From: Liolophura sinensis
Taxonomy: Eukaryota > Mollusca > Polyplacophora > Chitonida > Chitonidae
Assembly: GCF_032854445.1 (NCBI RefSeq)
Contig: NC_088300.1
Location: forward strand, 1,736,001-1,800,000
Reading direction: 5' to 3'
Length of the DNA stretch: 64,000 nt
Under the pieces are notes generated by a model. That model did not search any database and was not told the origin of the DNA. It saw only the letters and a program-made list of their open reading frames with translations. Of the stretch, positions 47,029 through 61,004 are shown piece after piece. Position 1 is the first letter of the stretch. Each line of letters opens with the position of its first letter. The translations under genes were made by a program, and so were the position numbers.

Positions 47029-49691
47029 AGTAAAGACAACCAGTAACATTGCTGCCAGATTGTTACAGACTTTTGTTAATCTGACAGACCAGGAACTGCT
47101 TACATAACACCAAGTCAGTAAGGTTTCAACACAAATATACAGCTTGCCTGTCATGCTGGCAAAGGAACCAGCAGTTAGGTTACGTGACATCAAATTGGTA
47201 ATGAAGTAGCGTCTATCATAGATTCGCCACGAACTTTAGTAACCACAGCCCGGACCCCGGGACATCAAATAAATGTGCCAAACACACGAGTTGTCTATGT
47301 CCCTAGCTGTTTTGAATAGTTTGTTGGTTTTCCGGACAAAAAACGTCCAGGTCAAGACCTCTTATCTCATGCCTACCGTCTTGTCAGGCGAGGGGATAAT
47401 TGGTTCCTTCTGGCTGTCCTAGTCACAAAAGATGTCCCCATGCTCTCAGCGTGATGGAACTTCTGTCGTCTGCTTTTTTTGATTGACGTGGTTGCCAAGG
47501 CGGCACGTGGCTGGGAGGTGACTACAAGTATTAGATGTGGCTCTGCTTGCACAGAACATCTGGGCCGACTAAAACGCTGGTAGTTATTTGTTAGCGGTTG
47601 TAGCGACATGAGGCCTCGAGGAAAGTTTTTTTTTGTAACCCCATCATATATGTATTATGGTTTCTTAAATTTCAAACAAAAACATTCAAAACAAAAAACG
47701 GAAATCAAAAACCTGCAAGAACGCATACGTTTTATACTTGTAATTAGTTTGGCATGCGTTATTACATGCAAATTTAAACCTCTACATTATTTCCGAGTAT
47801 AAAAGTTCAGGTGTTTAATGTAGAAACATCCCACATGCAGGTAAGATGAAATGCAGCATGGTTTTTATCACATAAATTGTGTTCGTACGTTTTCGGCAAA
47901 TGCAAATATGTCTTCTGATTGGACTATGTTTCTTCCACAAGTAAGTTTCATACTCTCGCTGACTTGGAGACACTGGGTCTATGTTTAAAAGCAGATCTCA
48001 TAAGCCTGATATTTGTACACCGTGTATCTCGATTGTTTATGTATTCTGATAATACATTTCAAAGAGGCGTTCAGATATACTTAGTCATGAAGCACCTCTG
48101 GGAGTGGTACGTACGGCGCGTTTGACGAAATGTAGCGATTGCCCACCATCTTGCCAATATCGCATCATGAGATCTTCGACGGACGTGGATGGAGAGAAAC
48201 ACATTAAATATAGAGGGCATATACAGTGTGTATACATGCAAGAATACGGTACAGACCTAAATTACAACTAGATTTCCAGCAAATGTCAAATATGAAGTGT
48301 GTTTTCAGAGTTTCTTTTTTTTTTTTTTCGTTCTTCGTTTATATATACAGTCAACCTGAATGTCGTGGAACATACGTGTTGATAACAAGGAAATTTGTTG
48401 CAGGAAGATGTTACCGTGAGCAGACGAACAGCAGATTTGTCGCTGGATTCAGTCAAAAATAAGAGATAAAGGGACTACGGTTTCACGGCGTGTGAGAGTA
48501 AATGTCAGAGATTTGTGCTTGCCTCTCGGATTGCAGCCGACGCGTGGACCGGCGACTGATAGCCCGTGCCCGACGTCAGGCGGTCAGCAAGGAGGCATTC
48601 TCTTGAGCCACACTTTTTTTATAATTTCTGCCAACCGGCGTTTTTCTTTTCTCGTTATCTTGAAGTACCGATGGTGTTCCATCCGAAATACAAACACGGG
48701 GCCACCAAAGAAAGTCGTCTTCTCAGGTTAGCTCGCATTAGTTGTGAAAATCCTTGGTATGTCGGCCGGTTGAAGTTTTTTTCTTCCCAATTTCTGTTGT
48801 TGTAAGGGTTACGTTACAGGCTTAGTTCTGGGTAAAGTAAGTTAAGGGACGATCTTTGACACGCTATAGCATTGCTATATAGAAAGGTGAATAATCTACA
48901 CACGAACTAGCCCACAGTTGTGCGCAAACGTATATAGTTGTGGTAATGCTATGTTTAGGATCGCATTATTTACAACTGTGGCTTATCGGACCTGTCATGC
49001 ACCATATAACTGCACTGAACAAGATGTCTGCGTTAAAATTCCGGCCTTAATTCAATGCACACCTACAGTGTCCTCAGATGCATCATTCACGCTGTAGCTG
49101 TACAGGTCGGTGAGAAGATTCACTTTATTTTAAGCGATGAAATGAGCCTTTTAAAGTTTGTTGACACATGTAAGCCTTCTGAGAAGTCGTGAATTCAGGG
49201 GGGACAACCTTATGTTACCTGTATATATGCTATACGCGGTATCTCCACTTCATGCACGTAATCTAGGTTTGGAAGAATTTCTACATGCGTATTGTTTTCC
49301 CAGTAGTAGTTGCCTAGGTCTTCATGTGTATTACGAACGACTGAGGTATGAAATCTGTGAATGGATATAATCATCTGCACTCATATTTGTAAGGAAAATA
49401 AGCAAATTTATGAAATGGAAAAAATACTGATATTTACACATTTTAAACAACTTTATGGAGTTTGTGGGATCTATTCGTACATCTCGTTCATTTCCAAAGT
49501 TAAAGAAGGCTGACCAAATAAAAAAAAAGGAAAATGCGACGAGCAACTGCTTAATATCGTATAATTGCGATATCGTATATTTTATTCGCGGAAAGTGTTT
49601 ACCCTCTTTATGTCTATATATGTGATATTTACATATGTTGTACATGTATTTGCAGGTCAGCATGTATCAGTTTAGTTATTTTGTGGAGAAG
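47029..49691. other. Intergenic sequence, no gene seen
   Basis: Mixed composition with a somewhat CpG-richer patch at about 47.2-47.6 kb and another at 48.5 kb. The phrase 'gattgcccaccatctt' at about 48136 recurs, with one change, at about 45950. No coding signature was found. Confidence 0.45.
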
Positions 49692-49935
49692 ACTTCGGTC
49701 GCCTGTTGGTTAGAGCGTCCGCCTTGAAGTTGGAAGACCGCTGGAACACGGGATTGGGTCAGACCAAAAACTTTAAAATGGTAATTGCTGGTGCCTTGCT
49801 TGACGTTCAGCTATGAGACCAAGGAAACATGACTGGTTGACCCGGTGTCTGTATAATGTGACTGGATGGGTTTTCATGTTTGGTCACTTGGGCATGCACG
49901 ACACTTCTGTGACGGCGGCCCTTTGATGACTGTCA
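49692..49935 (+). mobile_element. tRNA-derived SINE, family B, diverged copy
   Basis: The head 'ttggttagagcgtccgcctt' resembles a tRNA A-box region. Downstream phrases 'aaaaactttaaaatgg', 'ttgcttgacgttcagc', 'tgactggttgacccg' and 'cagt/ctgtataatg' match the young copy at 63281-63558 in order. The 3' end is not clearly defined and no target-site duplication was seen. Confidence 0.7.
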
Positions 49936-51832
49936 CACCGCCAGTGTGACGTTCGAGTGCATGCATGACAAAAATACCTCGTACTGTTAATAGCTGATTA
50001 GGAATTTAAACATTATTATATAAGCTAAGTTTTAACTTTTTCCCCATTTTAAATTATCCACATATATCCATGCATGACGAGGAGCCTATATCGAGATATA
50101 AATTTATGTGGGAGCATATATAGTGTTATTATAGCGGAATTAAAGCGTGGCGTGTATGGGCGTGGGTATATGTCACGTCCTTCAGAATTAAACGTTCTCC
50201 CTGAATCGTCAGTTACACCCGAGTGACTGATATCTATGCTGTTCTCCCCCTAAGCACATTATCTACTGCATCACTTCACAAGGAGGTCGTCGTCGTCGTC
50301 TTCGTTTTTGTTGTTCTTGCACATCTCACATGAACCGTTGAATTAAAGAGTTCAGATAGTACTAATGACGCGCAGGCCAAAACAAATATCTGTGCCGTTA
50401 CGGCACGACAGAAGATGATAGTAGAACAACAACTTGACATCATCACATAGTTTTGTACGGAGCCCAGACGCAGCTAGTCCTCTCCGTTCCCACGGTCATT
50501 GGGCTGCTGACATGTGCCCTAAAATTCCAGGAGGGCCGGGGGTGTCCGTGAAAATAGCGAACGGTCCACGCGCTGAAAGGGGACCCATGGAGATACAAGC
50601 ATACCGGAACAGGGCACCCTTGATCATCGAGATATAACCAGTTATATTGATGTACTGTCAGTCCGTACATGTAGGGCTTTAAACATTTGCCCCAATGCGC
50701 ACTAAATTGTTGTTGTTGTTGTTTTTTTTTTCAATTTAAAGCAATTTATTACCATAAAATTGCAAACCATCACTTAATAATGAAGCCCAGTCGCGTGGTA
50801 TGAAAAAAATATGATCACTGGATTTCAAGATTCAAGTTTTAAATTGTTTTAAGAACAACGTCGTGTAAAACGTACAGTTTCATCTTTGATATTTGTTACA
50901 GTTCTAATTATTACGTTGTGAGAAATGCTTTCTTTTGCACTATATTATCATAATAACTGCATGTACCTTCACCACATTTGTCGTCTGGGTGGGTTAAACG
51001 ATTGCACGTGATGGCGCGAGCAAAGCACGTGCCGCACTGTGACTCGGGGCGAACTTCTAAAGGACAGGGAAGGAATCGGTTTACTGCTGTGCTGTTTCGT
51101 TATTCGCTAGTCAGATTCCAAGCTCAGAACTGTCCCGCGTGTTAAAAGTGTCACGCTGATCAGCTGACAAGCCCGCCGCGAGCTCATATCACGAATTTAA
51201 AGAAGACCTTTATGACCTCTCGCACGCAGTAAGATAACTATATAGCGACGAATTTTCCAGCTCGGACGATTCATCTGCTGGAAAAAAAAGTTGTGTTTTG
51301 ACTTGTCTGGCTGTAGAGAGATCTGGAAGGCTGGAAGCGCATGAATTACAGCAATAGGTGTAAGGCAGAAATTTGTTCGCAGCGATTAGAGTTGATGGTA
51401 GTTTAGATTAAGGCTCGTGTGGCTAGCATGTGCTCGGCTCAGCTGATTGTTTACTGCAGGCGTCCACACAACCTCCGACGCTGTTAATTCAAGTGGGCAT
51501 GCGCACGGCACGCGGCACAAGCCAGCATCTGTCTTGGAGTCTATTCCTTGTGCGCCGCGGAGGGGGGAGTTAATGCGCGAAGGCTGCCGACGAACTGAAT
51601 TACGCCAGCGTATATAGCTTTAATAGATGGCTCATGAATTTTGCCAGCTCCGTCTTCTTTTTGTCAGCGGATGAAAATGTTACACTTAACTCAAAGTTCT
51701 TCGGAGAGTTCAGTTCGTAGTACATGGGAATGGTTGGTTTTACCGGCTTGTGCTCTGTCACACTTTTGAAGATAATCACAACTTTAAACTTTGGAGAGGA
51801 AACTTTCCTGTGGCAGTTTCTGAGAAAAAGCA
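49936..51832 (+). promoter_or_regulatory. Upstream region and probable promoter of the Jagged-like gene
   Basis: From about 51000 the sequence is GC- and CpG-richer than its surroundings. Two perfect CACGTG E-boxes lie at 51005-51010 and 51026-51031, 21 bp apart. A TATA-like 'gtatatagc' is near 51611. The leader contains upstream ATGs at 51628 (frame closed at 51675) and 51724 (frame overlapping the coding start). The transcription start is not known. The upstream part (49.9-50.9 kb) shows nothing more than a (cgt)n microsatellite near 50287. Confidence 0.4.
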
Positions 51833-52171
51833 ATGCTGTCACTTCAGTTTTGTGTGATGGTTACGATGTGGGGAGTTGTGAGGGCCTCTGGTCATTTCGA
51901 GCTACAAATCATCAGTATACAGAATAGGCGTGGGGAATTAGCCGACAGGAGCTGTTGTGAGGGAACATCCCGTAACAAGGAAGGGGTGTGCACCCAGGAT
52001 TGTACTACCTATGTTCGTGTATGTTTGAAGGAATACCAGGCCAGCCCCCACCCCGATGGTCCCTGTACCTTAGGAAATTTATCGAGTGCCATTCTGGGGG
52101 GTAAATCGTTTACATACCCGCTTAACAGCAATGCGTCGAGACTTGATATACCATTTGACTTCGCATGGACC
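51833..52171 (+). CDS. JAG: Jagged/Serrate-type Notch ligand, first coding exon (signal peptide and MNNL domain)
   Basis: 113 codons from ATG 51833 to the donor acc|gtgagt, phase 0. Residues 1-18 form a signal peptide (hydrophobic CVMVTMWGVV, likely cleavage near VRA|SG). The MNNL domain follows: SGHFELQIISIQN, then CC (41-42), C53, C57, VCLKEYQ (C64 within), GPC (C78), an ILGG turn and a closing FDFAWT. This order and the VCLKEYQ signature match Jagged/Serrate rather than Delta. The domain binds Notch and membrane lipids at the tip of the ligand. The DSL domain, EGF repeats, cysteine-rich region and membrane anchor are not in the window, so the gene continues to the right. The spacing C53-C57 is one residue shorter than in human JAG1. 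Confidence 0.93.
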
Positions 52172-53679
52172 GTGAGTATATAATCATGTTGACGAGAAAT
52201 TAACGTTTAGCATCCATATAGTGTCAGTGTTTGTCATTTTATTACAGGGTATTCATACACGGATTAGTACGTTGTAAACGTTAATCCTATTTGATGGATA
52301 ATCTCGCACAATTACATTGGTGAAAGATTCATCGTCACCGGTACGAGCATGTCTGAAGGGTACTCGGGTTACAGATGTTCAGCTGTCGAATTCCTTTACA
52401 TGTAATACTTAAGTTTTCATGAATACCCCAAAATCAAATAGTTATATGAACAAATAATTATTGTAGATAATTATTAGAAAGACATTCTTCTATTGGTTTT
52501 GTCGGGTATATCGTACTATCAAAGTTTACACACCAAACATGACTTCAGTGCAAGCGTGGGAGAGCTTGCTAAGATTGAAACAAAGTAACCAACAATTCTG
52601 GCAACAATGTTATTGATGTCCGGGAAAGTCGTACAGGTCAGCCCGGATGCATGTGTTCATGACGCATGTTCTGCTCTAGAAAAACAAAGCGAACGGTACC
52701 AAGCCATTTGCATACAGTTTGGCATTGCCTTTAGTTTTATCTCGATATTATTGCCACATTTGGTTATTATAGCTATAGTCTAGCCTGCTGTCTTTTTCCT
52801 CTCTATACCCTGGCAATTTGCGTGTTCCTGCACGTTCTGGCGTCAGCCCACGTATGTACGTAAACCTACCCAAATCCATTCACTTTGGTTTTGTATTAAT
52901 TTTAGTGGGAATTCATCCTGGGGCACTGTCCGCCCCCTCCATGCCCCAAGCCCTGCAGGTTGCTGTCCCGACACCGTGAACTAACCGAAGCAGTGATAAA
53001 CCCACGTGGTTCGATGTACTATAAGATGATTAGTTTAGGGAATGAAGGGCGGCACATCTATATACCCGTGGGTGAAAGTCTCGTGTCAGCCGTATATGGG
53101 TGGGCGGCGATATTTTAAGAAATCAGGGGTAATTAAGGTGACTTGCCATCTTCTAAATAGGAATGTTCCTGTAAAAACCAGCAAAGCACATGCACTGAAC
53201 GAGTGGTATACCTTATGTGATGATGAATGAGGCATTGCACACATACACGGTATGTTAAGTCGTTATTTAGAAGTTCATGTCGTGTTGTAGATGTGGAAAT
53301 ACGGCAACCACGAATGAAGCAATTCACTGAATTACGACTGAGATCAAAACATGCATTTTAAGCCGAATAGGTGCTGCCTCACTGTAACAACATACCGTGT
53401 AAACACGACGCCCAGCTCAGCTGTATCTTTAACGACAGTGAACTGATCTCTGGCAGCTTAATCGTCTGTGAATTGTCCCTACCACAAAAGCGCCCATGCT
53501 CGACCCAGCTTGGGATTGAATCCGGGTTTATATTATTAGGCGGACTTCCTATATCAATTTGATTTCCGGTTCGCTTTAGTCGTAAAAAAAATCATTCGCC
53601 GCAAGGTTTTAGCCAGTTTATAGCCGTTTGGCATGAATGGGTATGAAACTGTGATGCACACTTTTAGTTACTTTAAGGA

Positions 53680-53745
53680 CCTTATAAGTGAAATATTTTT
53701 GAGAATGGCCTCAAAACTCCATTAAAATGAAATAAATAAATTTCA
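53680..53745 (+). mobile_element. Short 5'-truncated family A SINE tail
   Basis: Contains 'ttataagtgaaatatttttg' and a decayed 'atggc.t.aaaac.cca' followed by aaataaataaa. The word aaggacct flanks it on both sides (about 53675 and 53744), which supports a roughly 65-bp insertion truncated on arrival. Confidence 0.65.
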
Positions 53746-56700
53746 AGGACCTAGAATAACGGAGTGCATTCAGCACAGTTATACTGCGTGTGATGTCATT
53801 ATATAGTTATATATGTTCGGTGCGTGCAAAGAGCTAATCCAAGTATGGCACATGCTGTAACATGACTGTTCATACTATAGGAGTATGCTTTATGACAGCC
53901 TACCGAATGTTCAACCTAACCCCTGGACGTAATTGGTACTTTCCGGTCGCATGCTATACATGTGCACTGCTCGATGCTTTCTTCCACAACATACTCCATG
54001 TGGTCGGTATAAGTCGCGTCACGTACATGCACCTATATATATATATATATATATATATATAGGTTTTTATGTCCAAGAGTATGATCATCCTTTGTGTCAG
54101 ACAGGGTTAACCCGAGGAAGCACCGCCTTGCTGTATAGATCGTCATAAAGTTTGAAGTCTTCAACAACATACATACAAATCATCGAGGTTTCTGTGGCGA
54201 TGCCACAATCAGCTTAGTACAATCAATTTTTTCGACATATATAAAAACGATAAAGTGGAAAAAAGATTATTTTTATAATCACCGTAAATACATATATATA
54301 TATGGGGTCTTCTCCTAACAGAGCTCGTGTTAGAGTTGATGGGTCAGTACAGTCTCCTTCCACAGTGACGGGGGACGAATAGAGGGCTCGTGCCGGGCGA
54401 AGCTACCGTCTAACGCGTCTCTCCCCCTCCCTTATCTCTCACTCTCCGTAACACACGCAATGTGTAACAGATACCTCGGCGGCCGACTCGTCAGATATCG
54501 GCCTCGTTTATCGCCACATTTTTAGAATTGTCTGGTTTTCTTACTACATCTTGCGTATATTATTTACAGTTCCTCGGCCTGTGAAGCGACCGCTAGAGCC
54601 TCTGTAGGCAAGAGGTAAAACTTGAGGATGGGTATGAAGAAAAAAGTATCGAAATTATACTAATCCCGTACATATGGCATGCTGCATGCGTGCGTGCGTT
54701 CACATACCGTGAGTGCTAACAGAGGGTACGCAGTACTAGACTCCAGCAGGCAAGCTGTAGTACATTCTTCACCGGGGTAGAAAGTGCGCTCTGACCGCTG
54801 TATACTAGGCTGCATATCACCTGGGCAAAGCCCTACTTGTATACGGCACTTACATCACTGTCATTTGTCAGAACAGTCAAATTATACGACTGTACAAATA
54901 TATTGGATCCCAGTGATAATCTATACTCTCAGTGCTGTGTGATTGGTCTGTTGGTTTTGCTTTTCTTCCTGTATCTGGTGTACATAAAGTCCTCCACGGT
55001 ATACTCCAATATAAAAAGTAAAATCCATTTAATTTAAGTTAATAACGCTACTACTTGTAGGTCTTTGCTCTTGATGAAAGTGCTATAATAAAGGGTAATA
55101 TTTGTCACCATGTGGGAAAAAAAGATTTCTGGATCGTAATACTCACTTGAATAAGTATACTACCCATGCATACTGCATGTTTTCACTTTCGCTTTGGCCT
55201 CATCTCGCGTTGGCCGACATTAATGTTTCATTTAGCGGTGTGGAGATCTGGGCGCTGCTTCACGAGGTTTATGAGCAGGTACCGTTATGTCATGATGAGC
55301 CGTTAATGAGTTCAGGGAAGGACTCGCGTTTAAGGCTTTCACTCTACCCGAATTGACATGCCGGTTACCAGAGCTGGGTTTTGTGTGGAACATCGCGTGC
55401 CGGAGTGTGTCTGAGGTTGCTGGCTTCATCGCGAGACGGTTTTTGACGAGGTCCGGCACGTGAGTTTGTGGTCTCGTCTATCGCGGAGTCTGTCAGTCTA
55501 GGTGCTCGTGCTGCGGGTGTTCGCGTGTTCCGAAAACCACATGCGACTGACACGGAAAACGGCGGAAGAGTTGACTGTTGACATATTTGTAACCTCTTGT
55601 CGGGAGTTTTAGAATGAAAGTATCGGTATTTTTCAACTGCAGCCTTGCAATCTTTTACATTTTGATGGTTACAGCCTCACGCTGAAGTTCATCCATAAGC
55701 TGGTACGCCGTATCAAGATGACGCGATCAAGTAGGGTAAATGAAACGTGAAAAACATTTTAAATAAACTTTTATCGCCGTCACGTGTTTTAGAATAATCC
55801 AGCAATCAACTTTGAATATTTTTGAATATTTCCATCATTAAAATTTAGTTGAATTGTATTTCTTCTCAAAATGGTTGTGTACAAACTGTCAAAATATAGG
55901 CCAACTACTGATATATATTTATAACATACAGCCCAGCGTGTGTCTAATTTACTAGATCCATTTAGTTCTGCAGATTTCAGATTGTCCAGTTGTGAACAAT
56001 TAAATCATCTCTATGTCTACATGGAAGGATTTTGCTTAAGTGTTTAGCATATGGATGATTACTGTACATGTACTTTACGTCAGTGTATCAGTTATTTACC
56101 ATGCACCAGTTAGATCAGTATACGTCAGGTGAAAAACCAATTCAGCTATTCAGGTGTGAGTACCAGATACATGTTCAAGTTATCTACAAATAGGTGCACA
56201 AAAACGTTTGTCTTAGCTCTGTACATGATGACAATTTTCAGTTCTTCACATCATAAGGCCTACATTTCTGTACTTCTGTACGCCAGGTGCATATACCCGT
56301 TGTGTATTTCAGCTGCACACTCTAGTACGGTTCTTTCAGCTGAACATTCCGTTCTGCAACTGTCCCTAGTGATGGGGTGCATAGAAAAGGCTCATTGTGT
56401 GCCTGTCCTTCTGTCTGTCACATGTGTCCTTGTCAACAATTTGCTACAGGCATCTTTAACTGTTTCGACCAGTGAAGTTCATATTAATGCACTGAGTGGT
56501 TTGAAGTCAGTCATATGTGTCTTGTTGGAATTGAGTTTTTCACTATGGAATCCATTATGGTTGCGGTGGGCCATCTTATATTTCTAGGCAGTGACCTTTG
56601 AACAAGATATATTGAACAGTTTTCACACTTATACAGCTGCCTGAGGAAAGTGAAGGGGCAGTTGGGTGACTGATTTTTCAACACGTAAACTACAGAAACC

Positions 56701-59700
56701 AGTGTGGCCACCATCAGCAAGTTTGGATTTCTTAACCATTACCTCTCCCTGTGAAGGAGATGTTTTGAGAACAGTTTGCAACCAATTATCTTCATACTTA
56801 TTGATTGGGTTCAGGTCTGCAAAAAGATGGTCTGAGTGAGTTTTGTCCCTGTATTTAATCCAGTAAGACTGCTGTTGGCCGTTCATAATTTCTTGGTTGT
56901 TCAACCTGTCTAAATTGAGGTCAGCAAAGGAAGGATATTCTACACTCTGTACAACATACTCCTTACAGCACAGGAGTCCCTCTCTACCTTTTGGTTTACA
57001 TCACTGCCACCACTGGTAAATTCTGTACCGAAATCTTGAACATTGCCGAGGTCACTGGGGTTACGGTGATGAGGCAGGAAGTGATATCAGAAAACACAAA
57101 CAATTGCTCTCAACCTTTGTCTCTAACAGTACTTTACATACATGCATTCTCTTTATCTGGAGTACATACAAAATGATTTTTACTAAAACCTAAAACAATT
57201 TTATTGATGAATGCTGATTAAATAGTTAAACAAGGGATGAAACTAAGCCTAAACAAGCATACATCCATCTTACAGGCTCCAAAGTGAAGCTTGTCTCTTG
57301 GTAGCAGTGATGTAAAGTGAAAAAGGTAGAGAGCAAGGCATAAGCTGTAAGGAGCATGTGTGTGCAATTCCAGTATGGCTACTGTGGGTCATGTTCGATT
57401 TCCTAGTTTTCACGCCTTTGTCTTACAAATGACTCTGAGAGTGGCAGTTTGTCTCATAATAAGGCAGTGGCAGCGGTGTTTGTTTCCCTTTATCATTCAT
57501 TCAAAAAATAATTAAGTAGACATTTTTTCTGGTGCATCTGTGCACATCTGAGGGGCTCATTAGGTCTTAAGAGCAATTGCACCAACCTGAGACAGCCTAG
57601 AGAGTTTGTTTTTTGTCAGGTAACTGACAAAGAGGTTTGTCTGTGGTGTACTTAATGCCCTGAGGGGTGCTGAGTTAAGTGGGGTTGGGCAGGAAAGTGA
57701 GGGGTTGGGGACTGCCAAACTAAAGCCAGCTGACCAGTGATTTAGGAAGAATACCCCCAGTCTCCAACCATCCCCAACAGGAACTGGGGACTATCTAATA
57801 CAGCACCCAATTACCTAATTAAGGGTTACCAAATGGCTTCCTTTGGGTCAGGGTGAATTTCCAGATGCAATGCAGATCCAGTTTTGGATGGGATAAGTAA
57901 CCTGGTGGCCATGATTTTGGCTTTTTTGTTTTTTTTGTTTGTTTTGTTTTCTTCTTTTGTTGTTGTTGTTTTTTTTGGAGAGGGGTGGGAATTTACACCT
58001 GACATTTAAGTTGCGGACATTTGACACTACTTCAGTACAGGTGTTACTCCATCAGGTAACCATGTACCCTGGTGCTGAACTTTTCTATCATTGATAACCC
58101 CAGTTCTATAGACCTCCCTTTTTAGCCAACAGGCTTTGTTGTTGTTGCACACCACCATATGGTTGTGTTAATGAAAGTCACATGGACACAGGTCCAGGGT
58201 GAAACAACAGATTATCATGTTAACACATTCAGAAAGCTCGGTATGAGTTGCGCTTTCCTAGACAGCCATTTTGTTTTGGCACAAGATTATTTAATAGTCT
58301 CACAAGTGAGTAGTAAACTGAAAGATTTTATGACCCATTTAGTTTCTGGATCACCGCTTAAGACTAATATAATGGGATTCAGCATTTAGAGCAGGGGATT
58401 ACACTTCTGTATGCATGTAGATTGAAGTGTATGAATTTTAGCTGTTTGAGGAAATTTAATTCTTAAACATTTGAAATAGAAAGTGGAAAAATACATGGTT
58501 TGGTTTAACAGGATAAACCATACATTTCCGATATTTTATTTAATTTGGTTAAAAAGAGTCCTTAATATCACTATACATACTTGTTTTTTGTTATGCTTAT
58601 ATGAGCGTTATTTCATGCTAAGAGCCATTGTGTTAATGCTTGTGGCTGTAAATTCATCTTCTTTCTGCTTCACAATCTAATAAAACCACATTTGTCTTGT
58701 CTGTTAGTTTTTAATGAATCTGCAGAAAGAGCCCGATCAGTCAATGATTTTTTGATGATTTTAGGAAAATTAGTGGTCTCTGTGTTGTAATTAGGATGCT
58801 AGGCTTTGGCAGAAAAAATGCCCTAAGGTGAATTGAGGACGCTCGCAAGCTGAGCATCTAGCAAACTATTGACAAATAATTGACTATCATAAAAAATTCG
58901 TCCTGAAGCTTGATTGCAGAAAAGTGACAGATGTTGTTTGAGGGCTAGTAGCAGGTTTACCCACTGGCGTCCTCTCATTACCAGCCCAGTATTTAACAAG
59001 ATGCAAGATTCCTTGTTTAGCAGTAAACTCTCAGCACATTTAGATTAAAAAACAAACCCCTGATGATATATGCCTTATTCATGGGTAAATTAGGGATATC
59101 CTTCTAAAAATACTCAGAACTCTTTAAGGTAATGAAATGGCAAAGAATAAAGGATAAATTAAGGTGAGAATTTGGTAGGTTGTGTGTATTCTGATTCTAA
59201 CCGAATAGTGTGACATTGTAGACTAATCCAAGAAGTTTTCAGTGCTTGTCATTTATTGGAATTGTGACATTAAATAGTATATCTAAATTTTTGAGCCATT
59301 AAAATCTATAAAAGGACTGATCTGTGGACATTTGGTGCCTGTAAAAGAGCAGTATGAACTTTGTCTCATGGACGGCCTGTATATTGGCACTAATTTCTAT
59401 CACTAGTTAATACAAAGTAGTTTTGAGTTTGCTTAACGAGCAAAAGGCAAACAGTGGCACGGGCTGGTGATTAAGAGATTGACAAAGAAACAATCGGGCC
59501 CCCAGGTGTTGTATTTACCTTGGTTAATCTAGGCTGTGTTAGCGGAGTGGCTTGTTTGAGGCTGTACGCAGAGGCCAGCAGCGCTCCCCAGGGTTTTTAG
59601 CTCAACATTGATTATCCTGCTCAGGATTGATAACTGTTATATCTGGTTATATGCGATGTAGGATGACTCAGTTAGCAACCCAGGTATATGCATAATTAGG

Positions 59701-61004
59701 TCATCACTTGACCTACTTTTTGCCATTGCAGATGTGCTCTAAATGAATGGCCATCAGCAACATTTGAAGTCTGCACCTTCAGCCACAGTGTTAGCAGAAT
59801 GTATATCTTTAAATCATAAGAATGCAGAAGCAAATGTTTGGAAGTGGACACAACACTTTTCTTTTGAGATTTTGGTATGAGCAAAGTAAACATGTATCGA
59901 CTTCTGATACGAGGTAGTATTTTAGCCATGCCTTTCCTGCAAGTAAGTGACAGTGGGTACAACTTCCGTATGTGTAGGGTAACACTATTCTTCACATGTG
60001 TGAGGGTGCAGATCTGACGAAAAGTTGCCAGTTGAACCATTTTGCTGAGCCATAGTTCAGTAATGTTATTCTTTGTCAGTGAGTCTACTATTTGTCGTGC
60101 AGGTAAGCTGTAGAGATGGATCTGCTCAGACTGTGCGCAGATTTTTAGCAGAAGGAAGGTAAATTGTCAGTATTTAACCTATTTTAATCACTCTATTTCA
60201 AACTGTCTGCTATTGAGAGATCTAGTGTCCTACAAATGTAAATATTGACTAGCTGCACATTGGGTGATAAATCTCATTGTGCCTTTTGCTCTGTTGAAAT
60301 TGATCTGTTTTATTAGACCATTATCAATAATTCACGATGCCGCTTTACCCTGTCTCATTATTGATCCGTGCTGAGGTATTTTGTGGAAGCAGTCTGTCGT
60401 CGTTGTGTTTTCTGCCAGTCCCTCACATTAAAAGCGTCTCTATCTAGTGCCAGTCCACCTATCACTAACAATACAAGCTTTCAAAACCTTTTTTACCTCT
60501 CAAACAAATGACCTCTATGTTTACAGAGCCTTTTACTCATTACGATAAAAGCCTGATATTTGTTTATTTTGCACACAAAAAAATGTAAATTAGTCTATAA
60601 TTATCACATTGGTGGTAAAAAGCTGGCCAATGCCTGAGCTGGTTATGTTCTACCTTTGTGTGGATAAGATGAGGGCATTAATACATAATTATACGCTGTA
60701 GTGTGCTGCATTCTTGTGGGGACAAGCTTGAAATACACCTAGAATGTGTTGAACTGCAGTTAATTACTAGAGGATATTTGTAATTAGTAGGTTTCTGCAT
60801 TAGGGAAAATTACAAAACATATTTTGACTTATGGATTTGACCAATCATTTGATATTAAAATATATCTAGTATGCACTGTTTGCACATATTTTGTTAATTA
60901 CAAGCTACATGTACATGACAGATTCAGCATTTTTGTAGTGTGCATGTATTTCTCTTTTCGGTATGATTAGTATTATTCAATATTATAAAAACAACTGAGC
61001 CATC

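Noticed and set aside
54034-54061. (TA)n run as a possible promoter or cruciform
   Set aside because: An ordinary microsatellite; nothing around it supports a promoter.
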